A stretch of DNA of 64,000 nucleotides from Gadus chalcogrammus (taxonomy: Eukaryota; Chordata; Actinopteri; Gadiformes; Gadidae). The stretch is from contig NC_079419.1 of NCBI RefSeq assembly GCF_026213295.1, positions 16,999,780 to 17,063,779 of the forward strand, written 5' to 3'. Made by a program: the position numbers and the translations under genes. Shown one piece after another: positions 1-64,000 of this stretch. Under the pieces are notes generated by a model, which saw only the letters and a list, made by a program, of their open reading frames with translations, had not been told where the DNA came from and searched no databases. Position 1 is the stretch's first letter. The number at the start of each line of letters is the position of its first letter.

Positions 1-222
1 ATTTGTATCACTAAAAACAGTATAATTAATTTGTTAACTGAATATTTTGTGACTGTGTTGTCTTGTCACTTTATCTCCTGTTAAACAACCAGGTGCAACT
101 CATCAAATATAATGCTTAGTAATTCCCTGCAGAAAAAAAGACATAAAAAAGACACTCATCCTATCAGTCATTGGATATATCTGTGGATGTGAATTGATCC
201 ATTGATCCTTGTTCTATCAAAC
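1..222 (+). other. 5' flank or 5' UTR of ticam1
   Basis: AT-rich sequence ahead of the ticam1 start codon. No coding exon was found here. An upstream non-coding exon or promoter may lie inside or to the left of the window; nothing in these bases decides between them. Confidence 0.4.
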
Positions 223-1944
223 ATGGATGCAAAAGGGGAAGAAAAACTGGGAACTGGATTGACAGATGTCATAAGACTTCTGCTGGACTTGCCAAAGGAA
301 CGGTTGTTGAGCCTGACATACCAGCTGGGCAAAACCCCCGAGGAGGTCCTAGTGCGCGCCCTGAGCCTCCTCTTCCTCCACAAAGAGACGCAGGGCCTGG
401 ACCAACTCCAGGCGCTACAAGACAACTCCCTGGCAAACCATCTGGCTGAGAAGTGGCACACGGCTGGGGGCCAATTGGAGGATTTCAGAGAGCAATGTGG
501 TCATCTTGACAATTTTGCGGCAGGAGAAGAGACACCTTTACACCTCGCACGCATGTTTGAAGTATTGTCTAAGGAAAGGCTGTGTGACCCACATCTGAGA
601 GATCTTGCATATTCGAGAGCGGTTTCCGTTTACGGTGAAAAAAACATTGATTCCAAAGTCCAACTCTTCTCATCTGTGGATGGAGCAGACGAAGAGAGTA
701 GAGCTTTGTCCCTGACCCAAGGTAAATCAGACAGCAATCTCAGCATGCCTTGCTCACTAAAGGCTAGCTCTTCCTTTGACTCGTATCCTACGCATCTAGA
801 GATAAGTTTAGCTACAACAGGGGTGCTTATTAGCGACCAAATCACACCAGTAGCGTCACAGCCCTCCCATTCAAAACCTCAGAGTTTGGCAGAAGATGAA
901 TTAGAAAAGAATGCACCTGATTCATATCTTTCATCCAATTCATCAGAGGCATCGTCTATGCTTACATCAGAGAATAGCTCGAATGGCTCCCCTTGCAGCA
1001 TTGCAACAACAGACGTCAATTCCCCTCAAGAAGACGAGAAACAAACCACAACCACACCATCCATCCATTCCAAATCACCACCTGCTGCGCCTAAAGGTCC
1101 TTCCCCCAAATTCGCTGTTCCAAAAAAGACTGATACAGGCAAAAAAACAGAAGAAGAAGAAGAAGAAGAAGAAGAAGAAGAAGAAGAAGAGGTGGATACA
1201 TTCTATGCCTTTGTGATCCTGCATGCAGCTGAGGACGTCAACATGGCGGAGGCCATGAGGGAAAGAGTGGAGTCCCTCTGTGGGGGCACCCTGGTGGGGG
1301 CCACGTTCTCCGAGGACTTTGCCGTCCCGGGCAGAAGCACCATGAAGTGCATCGACGACGCCATCGAGAACTCTGCCTTCACCATCCTGCTGCTCACCAA
1401 CCACTTCGTCAGGAACCGGCGGTTCCAGGTGGAGGCCGAGGCGGCGCTCATCCACTCCATAGAGCACAGGCTGAAGTACAACACCGTCATCCCCCTGCTG
1501 CCACGGGACAACGGCATGGCCAAAGCCGCCCTGCCCATGGTGCTGAAGACACTGAATTGTCTGGAGGAGAACATCAGATTCGACAAGAATATCAGACGGG
1601 TCCTGTCTGCGGAGAGGCTCCGAACGCAGGAGAGCGTGTGGTCCAAAGCGCAGGAGGTGAAGAAGGAGCTGAGGAGACAGGAGCGAATGAAAGAGGCAAA
1701 CAAGCACCGCAAGCTACTCTGCGACATGTATGCGGCAACTGCCAAGGAGCAGCTTGAGGGTTTCAGGGTTCTCATGGAGAAAGGCGGTGCTTCCCCGTTC
1801 CCATTACCTGTTCCTGGGTGGCAGCAGCCGCAAAACATTACCGTTGCCCATGCAAATTACGTAATAGTTGGTAATGACTCCACAATGACTGTGGATCATG
1901 GAGATTCAATCACAAACTATGTTGATAAGGATGAAGACAATTGA
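223..1944 (+). CDS. ticam1: TIR-domain adaptor TICAM1 (TRIF), single coding exon
   Basis: Adaptor for Toll-like receptors that signals to type I interferon and NF-kB. The product is 573 residues, similar to fish TRIF. The start is the ATG at 223 (A at -3, G at +4); the frame extends seven codons further upstream but without an ATG. The N-terminal ~150 residues form the helical TRIF N-terminal region. A Ser/Thr-rich linker follows and contains HLEIS (nt 793-807), which fits the pLxIS pattern used to recruit IRF3. Fourteen consecutive Glu (residues 310-323, nt 1150-1191) lead directly into the TIR domain (about 324-465), with the BB-loop segment FAVPGR and the strand AFTILLLTNHF. A basic helical stretch follows, and near the C-terminus YVIVGNDSTMTV (nt 1858-1893) resembles a RHIM core. 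The single coding exon and domain order match the vertebrate gene. The TIR identity is clear; the RHIM and pLxIS calls are pattern matches. Confidence 0.93.
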   Translation: MDAKGEEKLGTGLTDVIRLLLDLPKERLLSLTYQLGKTPEEVLVRALSLLFLHKETQGLDQLQALQDNSLANHLAEKWHTAGGQLEDFREQCGHLDNFAAGEETPLHLARMFEVLSKERLCDPHLRDLAYSRAVSVYGEKNIDSKVQLFSSVDGADEESRALSLTQGKSDSNLSMPCSLKASSSFDSYPTHLEISLATTGVLISDQITPVASQPSHSKPQSLAEDELEKNAPDSYLSSNSSEASSMLTSENSSNGSPCSIATTDVNSPQEDEKQTTTTPSIHSKSPPAAPKGPSPKFAVPKKTDTGKKTEEEEEEEEEEEEEEVDTFYAFVILHAAEDVNMAEAMRERVESLCGGTLVGATFSEDFAVPGRSTMKCIDDAIENSAFTILLLTNHFVRNRRFQVEAEAALIHSIEHRLKYNTVIPLLPRDNGMAKAALPMVLKTLNCLEENIRFDKNIRRVLSAERLRTQESVWSKAQEVKKELRRQERMKEANKHRKLLCDMYAATAKEQLEGFRVLMEKGGASPFPLPVPGWQQPQNITVAHANYVIVGNDSTMTVDHGDSITNYVDKDEDN

Positions 1945-2840
1945 TAAAGGGGGATTGATTACATTGCAGGTGTTCGATTTTGTTTTTAAATTCCTTGGTC
2001 TACAATGATTGTTGAATGTATCTGTGTAGAATTTTTTTAATGGTACAACGATGTTATTATGTCTTAAGAACACTAAATGATCACAACTGTTCTGACCACT
2101 AAGGCCTTTGCTGTAGGTTTCACAACAGACATTTATTTAAAATTACACACACAATGCCAACTGGGCCGATACATATTTAGCTCAGGTCTGCCATCTTCTG
2201 GCAAAAAGCAATTACGACATCCAGTGGCTGTATAGACACAACATGGGCACTAGGGAGCAATGTTGTTGCATACTTATAGACCCTCAATGCTCTCATAATG
2301 CTATGTCATCCTGTCCCGTCACCATTAAGATTCCTAATATGTATATGCGTTCATCTGCGTGTTTGCTCAAATGACAAATCTACCCTTTACTTAGTTGGTT
2401 TATGGGCTCTTGTTTATCTGAATTTTGCATCTGATTGTCCAGGAAGATTAAAAAAACAACAGCAGTGTTCTATTAGCTTATCTATCTGTGCCCATTCAAA
2501 TCGCTTCTAATTTTGTGTAAGTTGTAATCACACTACCGTTTGTTAATGAATGCATGCATTTAGAACCACTAGAATAATGAACTTTATGGTCAAATATACA
2601 GAAAAGATTGATAGGTGTGAGTGCATATGATCGAACGTGCATTGATAGTGGAGGGGGATTCAATCACTTATGTAAACTTTAACGCACCCATGTTTTTGTG
2701 GGTTTTGGCTTTCCCCGTTTCGGTTTTCCTCTCCGGTCCTTTATTTTTTGGACTACCGGTACTTCCCTGACCAATGTCGGGCTTGATATGTTTTTGTTGT
2801 TGCAATAAACCTTTTGTTTACTTCGGAAACCATGTGTCTG
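1945..2840 (+). other. ticam1: Probable ticam1 3' UTR
   Basis: AT-rich non-coding sequence after the ticam1 stop. The first canonical AATAAA downstream on this strand is at 2814-2819, giving a 3' UTR of about 0.9 kb if it is the one used. No competing open frame was found. Confidence 0.45.
2814..2819 (+). terminator. Candidate poly(A) signal AATAAA for ticam1
   Basis: AATAAA followed by a T-rich stretch, about 870 bp past the ticam1 stop codon. It is the only canonical hexamer noticed before the camsap2 promoter region. Confidence 0.45.
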
Positions 2841-3429
2841 TACTATTTGAGTTGGCTTTATTTTACCCCCTCTCCCCTAGACTAGAGGGTCGTAACATAA
2901 ACAGTCAGTTAATCCCACAGCAGGCTGACCAGAATGTAGCCCTGCAGCCATAAAGAGACCTTCTACCTGCTAAAAAAAATAAGTGAAATGTTGCCAGTTC
3001 AACTACCATATTCATTCAAATATGTTTGATTTATGTTCAAGGCTGAAATAGTGATATTATTCTTTCCGGATAGCTGATTATATTCGCTGGCAGAAGCCTG
3101 CCATACCATCTCATTGTAAACTGCTGCATTCGTCCCTGTGGTATTATGGATGATGGGTGAAATCACAAAACACACAAAATTGGCAATATCGATGTCGATT
3201 CTGCCGGACTGCTTATCAAGTAAACAAGCCCTGCAGATAGGAGATCATTTCCTTAAAGTGCCATCATAGTAGGCCTTTCTAAAGGTGAGACAGAATACAA
3301 TGTCTTGATCAGTTTTCTGATAGCATGATTTTCAGTGCAGCAAGTTCGCTGTGTCCACCGATTTACAGGCTACGCAATGTGTTATCTCTGTGACCTGGAG
3401 GAAATAACTCGACCAAATATTAGTTAAAG
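2841..3429. other. Intergenic, nothing recognised
   Basis: Unique-looking AT-rich sequence between the predicted ticam1 3' end and the camsap2 upstream region. No open frame with coding character, no RNA gene and no clear transposon ends were seen. Confidence 0.4.
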
Positions 3430-4067
3430 GCCCAACTCCACCCAGGTCGATCTATTTTAACAACTTCCATAAGGTATGAGCGGCGATGTGGCGCGAAAAG
3501 TCAGCGGCTAAACGGTCTGGAGCCAGTTATATCCCTGGAATGGCTGGGTGGACCGCACATGCGCGGTACGTTCTCTCCTCCGATCAATGCGGCAGCAGGG
3601 AAAGGCAAAGAAGCCCCCGACTTTGAGGGACGGAAACCGTAAGGAAAATACGGATCAAACGATGCGCTAAACATCCGCTACCTTCTTACCTATTTTTTTT
3701 ATTCATTATTGAGCTGCTGTAGCCTACAGCCAAGTCCGCTATGATGGATAACCTGGCGTAAATATTAGGGAGTGAGAAAAAAAAAATCCTAACAGACTAG
3801 ACTGCTCTGTCTGCGTTGAGGATATTTTGACATCATGGACCGACATGTGAAATGCTCAGATCTCATGGAAAGGCCGCCTCGAGTAGACTCCGTGTACACC
3901 GGTCGGTCGTCTCAGCAGTAGTAGGCATACTAGCCTACATTCAAAGTTTTTTGGGAAAAGGACATTTACTGCATCGGATTCCTGTAGAGGGGATGTCCTC
4001 CGCCGCGCGTCGAGCCCCAGCGGCGGAGCGATCTGCGGTCTAACGGAACAGTCAAACAGGGTGGAAA
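3430..4067 (+). promoter_or_regulatory. camsap2: camsap2 promoter region and 5' UTR
   Basis: CpG content rises here just ahead of the camsap2 start. GCACATGCGC at 3555-3564 resembles the NRF1 palindrome common in TATA-less housekeeping promoters. The start site is not fixed by the sequence. Two upstream open frames lie before the main ATG: 3835-3921 (28 codons) and 3852-4043 (63 codons), the second ending 24 bases short of ATG 4068. Confidence 0.5.
3852..4043 (+). other. Candidate upstream ORF in camsap2 leader (63 codons)
   Basis: ATG at 3852 opens a 63-codon frame that stops at 4043, just before the camsap2 ATG. A second overlapping upstream frame runs 3835-3921. If the transcript begins upstream of 3835, both would lie in the leader and could lower camsap2 translation. 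The peptide resembles nothing I recognise and is unlikely to be a functional protein. Confidence 0.3.
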
Positions 4068-37019
<32,952 letters not shown>

Positions 37020-38830
37020 CGCAGGACTGAACACACACACACACACACACAGACGCACGCACACGAAAAAGACATCTCTCGTTCATCAGGATTACCCGTA
37101 TGAATGGGGGCTTGGTGTAAATATTTTTTTCATCCAAGGGCCACGTGGCTGTTGACTTGGCAACTGGAATGTAGGACGGAGAGCTTCAACAAAAGGGCAT
37201 CGCAGTTAACAGAACCGAGTGGGACAACTAAGACTTTTCAATGAGGGCGGTGTACTGTATGTGTGTGTGTCTGTCTGTGTGTGTGTGTGTGTGTGTGTGC
37301 GTGTGTGTGTATACTTGTGTTGGCATGTGTATCCATGTTCTTCTGTGCCAAAAAAACGAAAGTGAAGAAGAGGCGATGGACCTTTGCCTTACCTTGTAGT
37401 ACCGCTGAAGCACTGAATGTCACTCCTCAGTTAGAGGCAGTTTGGTTATTCTGAGTTGATCATGTGTGGCCTTATGCTTGTTGTGTGTCTCTGACGGAGA
37501 AGCCTGCGGGGTAAAGTCTGGTGGGTGGCGGTGTACATGCCTGTCGCAGACTCTGTTGTGATGTGAGCGTTTTTCCCTCTCCCCTCCCCTTACTCACACA
37601 TCTTCTCCACCATTTCCAGGAGGAAATGGTTTGGGAGTTTTAACGAAAGAGAGAGAATGTGAGAACTTTTTTTTGTATTAGCACTTAGAATGCATTGTAC
37701 AAGGTGAATGGAACGGTCTAAATGTGTATGAATGGTTAAGTGCCAAGATTGAGGGAAATACCTCAAGTTGTTGAATTGCCGTAACTTTCCATTGAGTGTA
37801 TGATGATGGTGATGATGATGAGGATGAGAATGATTATGATGATGAGGATGAAATCATTTAGTGTTTTATCATGAAACTTACTCTGGAAAGCACCTACAAC
37901 CGACTTGTTTAATTTATTTCATTTCACAATAATGCTTTGACTGTCTGACACAAGGCATTTTGGGGATGATGTTTTTATCTGAGTAACACAATGAACGTAA
38001 TGTTTATGAGTTCAATATGCTTGTACATAATTGATATTTCATTCAAAATGAATGACTGATTAGTCACCTTTTGAGTAGCTTTAATCGTTCATCCTTAGCA
38101 TATATAATGTATCATAGGGCCTTTTGTCGTACTGAAAAAGCAGTGTGATCGTTCACCAGTGTTGATAACACAATTGTGATTAGACACCCCTCCACTGTGT
38201 CCTTAATCTGTGCAATCTATTGAGAGTTAATACAATTCTAATCACGTTGCATTCTGTGCATTAAATTAGTCACTTTGCTGTGGATAAAGCCCCCCTAAAT
38301 ACATTGAAATTCACAACCTAAACCTAAATCAAACGTGTATATACCAGATCGTTAGCAACAATAATAGCAGTAGATGATCCAACATAGTTGACCTAATTGC
38401 TCACTGAACCTTCTAACCATATTCCCACTCTAACACCGACATGCAGTTGGTTTTATTTGTGCATCGTTACATGTTAATTTTCCTTTTTGCATATATCCAT
38501 GTATTATGTGTTTACACTGTACATATATATTTTGTCATATGAAAGTATTTTTTGTAAGCTGCATTTACCGTTGGAGGGTTTGTCAGCACAATTGTAAAGG
38601 AAACAGAACAGTGTTCAGCGTGTAGCTTGGAAAAAAAGGACCTGGTGTGAAGTCCTAATTCGTGCTCTAGAGTGATAACTTCAGCAGCACAGAGTGATCG
38701 GATTCGAGGAGTTTAAAGTCTTACTATTTTTCCAACCTGATTTCATTTTGTTTTTAATTCATCAAGACGTTTATGGACCTTGTTATTTTCTATTAATTTG
38801 AGCTATTAAATTGCCAACTATCAACTGTCA
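37020..38830 (+). other. camsap2: camsap2 3' UTR
   Basis: About 1.8 kb of AT-rich sequence with short CA and GT arrays near its start, after the CKK stop codon. ATTAAA at 38805-38810 is a plausible poly(A) signal and no coding frame intervenes. Confidence 0.65.
38805..38810 (+). terminator. Candidate poly(A) signal ATTAAA for camsap2
   Basis: ATTAAA followed within 30 bases by a T- and GT-containing stretch, just ahead of the CA array that separates camsap2 from wdr47. Confidence 0.5.
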
Positions 38831-38903
38831 TCCTTGTGTCTAATTCATTATTTTCTGTTTAGTTATAGTTAAATGTCTGCATAAAGGCACACACACGCAC
38901 GTA

Positions 38904-39031
<128 letters not shown>

Positions 39032-39119
39032 CACAATGCCATTTTGATGACACTTTCATCATTACAATAAGCAAACATGAAGGTCAGATCTTCAGATACA
39101 TTTTCTAAATTCAAAGGGA

Positions 39120-39403
39120 AAGTTATCCAGGGGGCTCAGGTTGAGGGGGAGCCCTGTGTTGATTGGTTGACTAGGGCTGTTCTCTTGACAACCGGCGGGC
39201 TGGGTGGAGGGACGGCCCCGCGCCGCAGCAGCAGCAGAAGGCAAACATCGAGTAGGAGCAGCCGAGGCGGACAGAGAGGAGAGGAGAGCCACCAACGCAG
39301 CAGCAGACGTACTCTGACCACCCCGAGCTATACCATCGTCACGGCGTTTGGCGTCAACAGCCCAGTACGCTCTTGTTTTCGTCTCATGCATTTTTAGAAA
39401 GAG
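39120..39403 (+). promoter_or_regulatory. wdr47: wdr47 promoter region and non-coding first exon
   Basis: GC- and CpG-richer block with CAGCAGCAG runs, ending in GAG/GTAAGC, a strong donor at 39404. The next acceptor, GGGCAG at 40524-40529, opens the exon with the start codon. A non-coding first exon ending at 39403 is therefore likely; its 5' end is not determined. Confidence 0.55.
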
Positions 39404-51642
<12,239 letters not shown>

Positions 51643-51650
51643 CACGCCCT

Positions 51651-51899
<249 letters not shown>

Positions 51900-53213
51900 C
51901 GGCTGTACGGTTTGCGTCACACAGACATGAGTGGCCTGTCAGGCCCCCCTGGCATGCAGCCTGCTTACTCCAGAACAAACCAGAAACCACACACACTGCA
52001 CACCCACCCAGTGAACGAGGCTTGCCTCTTTTATCCCATGGGAAATGGTAATGCGTACGAAATCTGCCAGGCATCTAGATGGGCCCTGATTGGAGGGTTT
52101 TAGTCACGTGAATGCTTTTTGGTTTGCGTTTGGCTTGCTCAGTTTCCTCCATTTCATTTGTTTTCATGTGGTCAGGTCCCTCATCTTTTTTCTTTAACCG
52201 CGCCCACTGCTCACCAGGCACAGCACTGAATACATGATCTGATTACAGCGAATATAAATGATGGTGCCTTCCTGCAGTTTCCCCGACCTAAAGAAAACTC
52301 TCAAAGATGAACATAAACCATGGTCTTTTCTAAAGGTCAGGTTTTGGTTCACGGTTTTGACATGAAATGCATTCCTGCCCTTCGTCCAGTCAGTCTTTCT
52401 CTATTCTTTTTTATATTATGCTGCTATTTGGAAGTCATTGTTGAAATGTTGATATTAAGGGGGGGCTGTGAATGTACATTTCAATGCATCTATACATCAG
52501 GCCTTCAGGAAACTGAATAGGTGGCAAGTTATACAATAGCCTAACTATATGTCATTCATTCTACCAGTACCTTCAACCTTCTCATGTATAGTGTAACTGT
52601 TCTTATTCTATAGATCTCAGCGTTGTACATAGTGGGATGACCTTGTATAAACTCGCTTGATGTAAATGTAAAAAACAGTGTTTCGCTCTAAAAGCTGATA
52701 CATTGTCTTGAAATAGCTTGCAATTCTTTTTTTTTTTCTAACATATGGCCCCAAAGGGAATTACAAATATGCTTTGTTGTTTATATTTGCATCCTGGCGT
52801 TGGGTGCAGGATTAACATCGTACAGGTGGTCTACTGTGTGAGGGTTCAGTAGGTCTGAAGCTTTGGCCGTTGAAAAAGGGGTCATTATATGCACATTGAA
52901 ATCTTAAAAAGCACGCAGTTGTTTTGTCGTTCATTTCAATGCCAGTATTGTATGTTTGCACATTTTCTTTGGATTTTTTGTTACTAATTGACCCTTCTAG
53001 TTGATTAATATCTTAAGCTTTTTAAATTATTGTTCACGTAGTGTCTCTGTTGAACTAAAAAGTGGCCAAACTAAAGCAGGTGTATTTATTTCACTGCCTC
53101 TTCATGTGAACTGATGGTTCTATGAAATGAACGCAGCCGATTTTCTATGTGTTTTATTATGTGATTAAGTTAATGCTACTTAATTGAAGTGTAAATTACT
53201 GGTTTATCGATGG

Positions 53214-53219
53214 AATAAA
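53214..53219 (+). terminator. Poly(A) signal AATAAA, wdr47 (proximal)
   Basis: Canonical hexamer near the end of the wdr47 3' UTR, 58 bases upstream of a second one. Confidence 0.6.
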
Positions 53220-53271
53220 AAGGTATATTACACTTCAGATGCTAAAAACATTTTCTCCACCTTCTATTCAC

Positions 53272-53277
53272 AATAAA
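53272..53277 (+). terminator. Poly(A) signal AATAAA, wdr47 (distal)
   Basis: Canonical hexamer; cleavage 10-30 bases downstream would fall at about 53287-53307, inside the predicted end of the opposing gpsm2 transcript. Confidence 0.6.
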
Positions 53278-53299
53278 AAGACAAGACAATTCCCCTTCT

Positions 53300-54093
53300 C
53301 TGAAGAGTTGAGGCTTTATTCCTCTGATCAACAAAAAACAAGTGTTACAAAAGAGCACCACAATCTGTACATAGGTTAAAAGTTAGTTGATATTTTTTAT
53401 ATTAGGAGACGCTTGTCTGAAAGGGTCAAATTCCCTGATTGAGACAACGCCTTCATCAGACTAATACTCGACATACACACAATTATAAAAAAAAAATACA
53501 TGGAAATTGCTGTACCTTTCTGGTGTCATTTCATGGACCTGAATCGCTGATAATGCTACATGAGTATTAAAAAGAAGAGGGAGAAAGTGGTAGGACGGCT
53601 TTGGGAATCCATTTTTTCTTTTTTTTACAAAAGCTAGAATAAATACATCCCATCTGAAGTTGAGCATCTAAAGACACTGTTTAAAAAGTGAAATTAAAAG
53701 GATTACAATTTTCAAAAAATCAAGTGTAAAAATAAAAGCTATCTCTGACTGCAGTGATTATTTGCTCTGTTATGATCCATATGCAGAAGTGCAAATCCAG
53801 TTCAAAGTGAAACACAATTACCCAGAAAGCACCAGGCGGGAGAGGCCTCAAAGTAAGTCCTTTGCCTCACCCAACCCTCCCCCCCCCCCCTCATATGATA
53901 CAGCTGGCAGTGCTTGAGTCCCTGAGGGCAATGACGTAGAGAACCGCTACCTAGTGAGCCACTTAGTGCCGTCTCCGCGGTGCCCCTCCTCGTCCCCGGG
54001 CCCCGGGGGGGCCCCCGGTGGGTGAGGCCGTCCTCACGCTAGTCCTGGGCCTCCCCGGCCGGGGCGGTGCTACAGACCGGGGGCGGCTGCGCT
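53300..54093 (-). other. gpsm2: gpsm2 3' UTR
   Basis: About 0.8 kb from the gpsm2 stop codon to its predicted poly(A) signal. The part next to the stop is very GC-rich and the distal part AT-rich. Confidence 0.6.
53315..53320 (-). terminator. Poly(A) signal AATAAA, gpsm2
   Basis: Reads TTTATT on the plus strand, hence AATAAA for gpsm2. Cleavage 10-30 bases beyond it would fall at about 53285-53305. Confidence 0.6.
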
Positions 54094-63601
<9,508 letters not shown>

Positions 63602-64000
63602 TGTAGTGCATATTATGAGGGACAATCCCAGTTTGTTCCAGTAAAAATTGTTGGACGCGAAAAAAGAAACGTTCCCTATTCAGAATAGGGTGAGGACAGT
63701 GAGGCCATATTCGCATGAGCTCCTTGATGAAGGGTTGATATAGTTGAAGAGAACTAGAGCGAGGGTGGGCTGAAGCCTCTATGAGTCTTTAAAAGAGTCT
63801 CCAGAGTCCTGAGTGCTCTGTCCATACTAGGTTCATTCAGTGCGTGTGTGTCGCGTTTGGCTGTCTCCTCTCTGCGGCCCTCTGTGAAGAGAACACAAGA
63901 TGCTGTGTGTAAATCCTCATTCTGGCCACGCCGCGCCATGGCAACCCCAACCAAACAGCAGCATGCTGAAGCAGGGCAGGGCGAGTGCAGGGAGAGAGGG
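63602..64000 (-). promoter_or_regulatory. gpsm2: gpsm2 5' UTR and upstream region
   Basis: Sequence upstream of the gpsm2 start. The transcription start and any non-coding first exon cannot be placed; they may lie beyond the window edge. No neighbouring coding exon was recognised. Confidence 0.4.

Noticed and set aside
202..222. Longer ticam1 start seven codons upstream of the ATG at 223
   Set aside because: The frame is open but begins with TTG, not ATG. The ATG at 223 has a good context and is the likelier start.
63754..63954. 66-codon minus-strand open frame upstream of gpsm2
   Set aside because: No family resemblance and it lies in the presumed gpsm2 leader or promoter; length is within chance expectation.

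Overview
This is vertebrate, almost certainly teleost, nuclear DNA. Genes are split by GT-AG introns with good splice-phase bookkeeping. Introns hold tRNA-derived SINEs with fish-type tails, hAT-like and piggyBac-like miniature transposons, and an extreme load of dinucleotide arrays (CA/GT and GA/CT, many over 100 bp), plus long C or G homopolymers. That microsatellite density recalls cod-family (gadiform) genomes, but this is inference; the species cannot be fixed from the window.

Four protein-coding genes were assembled exon by exon. (1) ticam1 (TRIF), + strand, one coding exon, 223-1944: the TIR adaptor for interferon signalling. (2) camsap2, + strand, 21 coding exons, 4068-37019: a microtubule minus-end binding protein of 1,500 residues; every exon phase closes. 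(3) wdr47, + strand, 16 coding exons, 40542-51642: a LisH/CTLH/WD40 protein of about 918 residues; one exon (45321-45442) leaves one surplus base. (4) gpsm2 (LGN), - strand, 13 coding exons, 63601 down to 54094: a TPR/GoLoco protein of 672 residues that appears to lack the second of the four GoLoco motifs found in mammalian LGN.

Layout: ticam1 > camsap2 > wdr47 >< gpsm2. camsap2 and wdr47 are head-to-tail with only a few hundred bases between the predicted 3' end of one and the first exon of the other. wdr47 and gpsm2 are tail-to-tail and their poly(A) signals face each other about 40 bp apart. wdr47-gpsm2 linkage matches human 1p13.3. Three of the four genes act on microtubules: CAMSAP2 caps and stabilises minus ends, WDR47 is a known functional partner of CAMSAPs against katanin severing, and GPSM2 orients the spindle through NuMA and G-alpha-i. 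ticam1 is an unrelated innate-immunity gene.

No CRISPR array, RNA gene, prokaryotic operon or wholly new gene system was seen. The most unusual items are the GoLoco-2 loss in gpsm2, a 14-copy minisatellite that copies the camsap2 exon 13 splice donor in every unit, an in-frame 24-bp minisatellite downstream of a wdr47 exon, the frame conflict in wdr47, and the camsap2-wdr47 neighbourhood itself.
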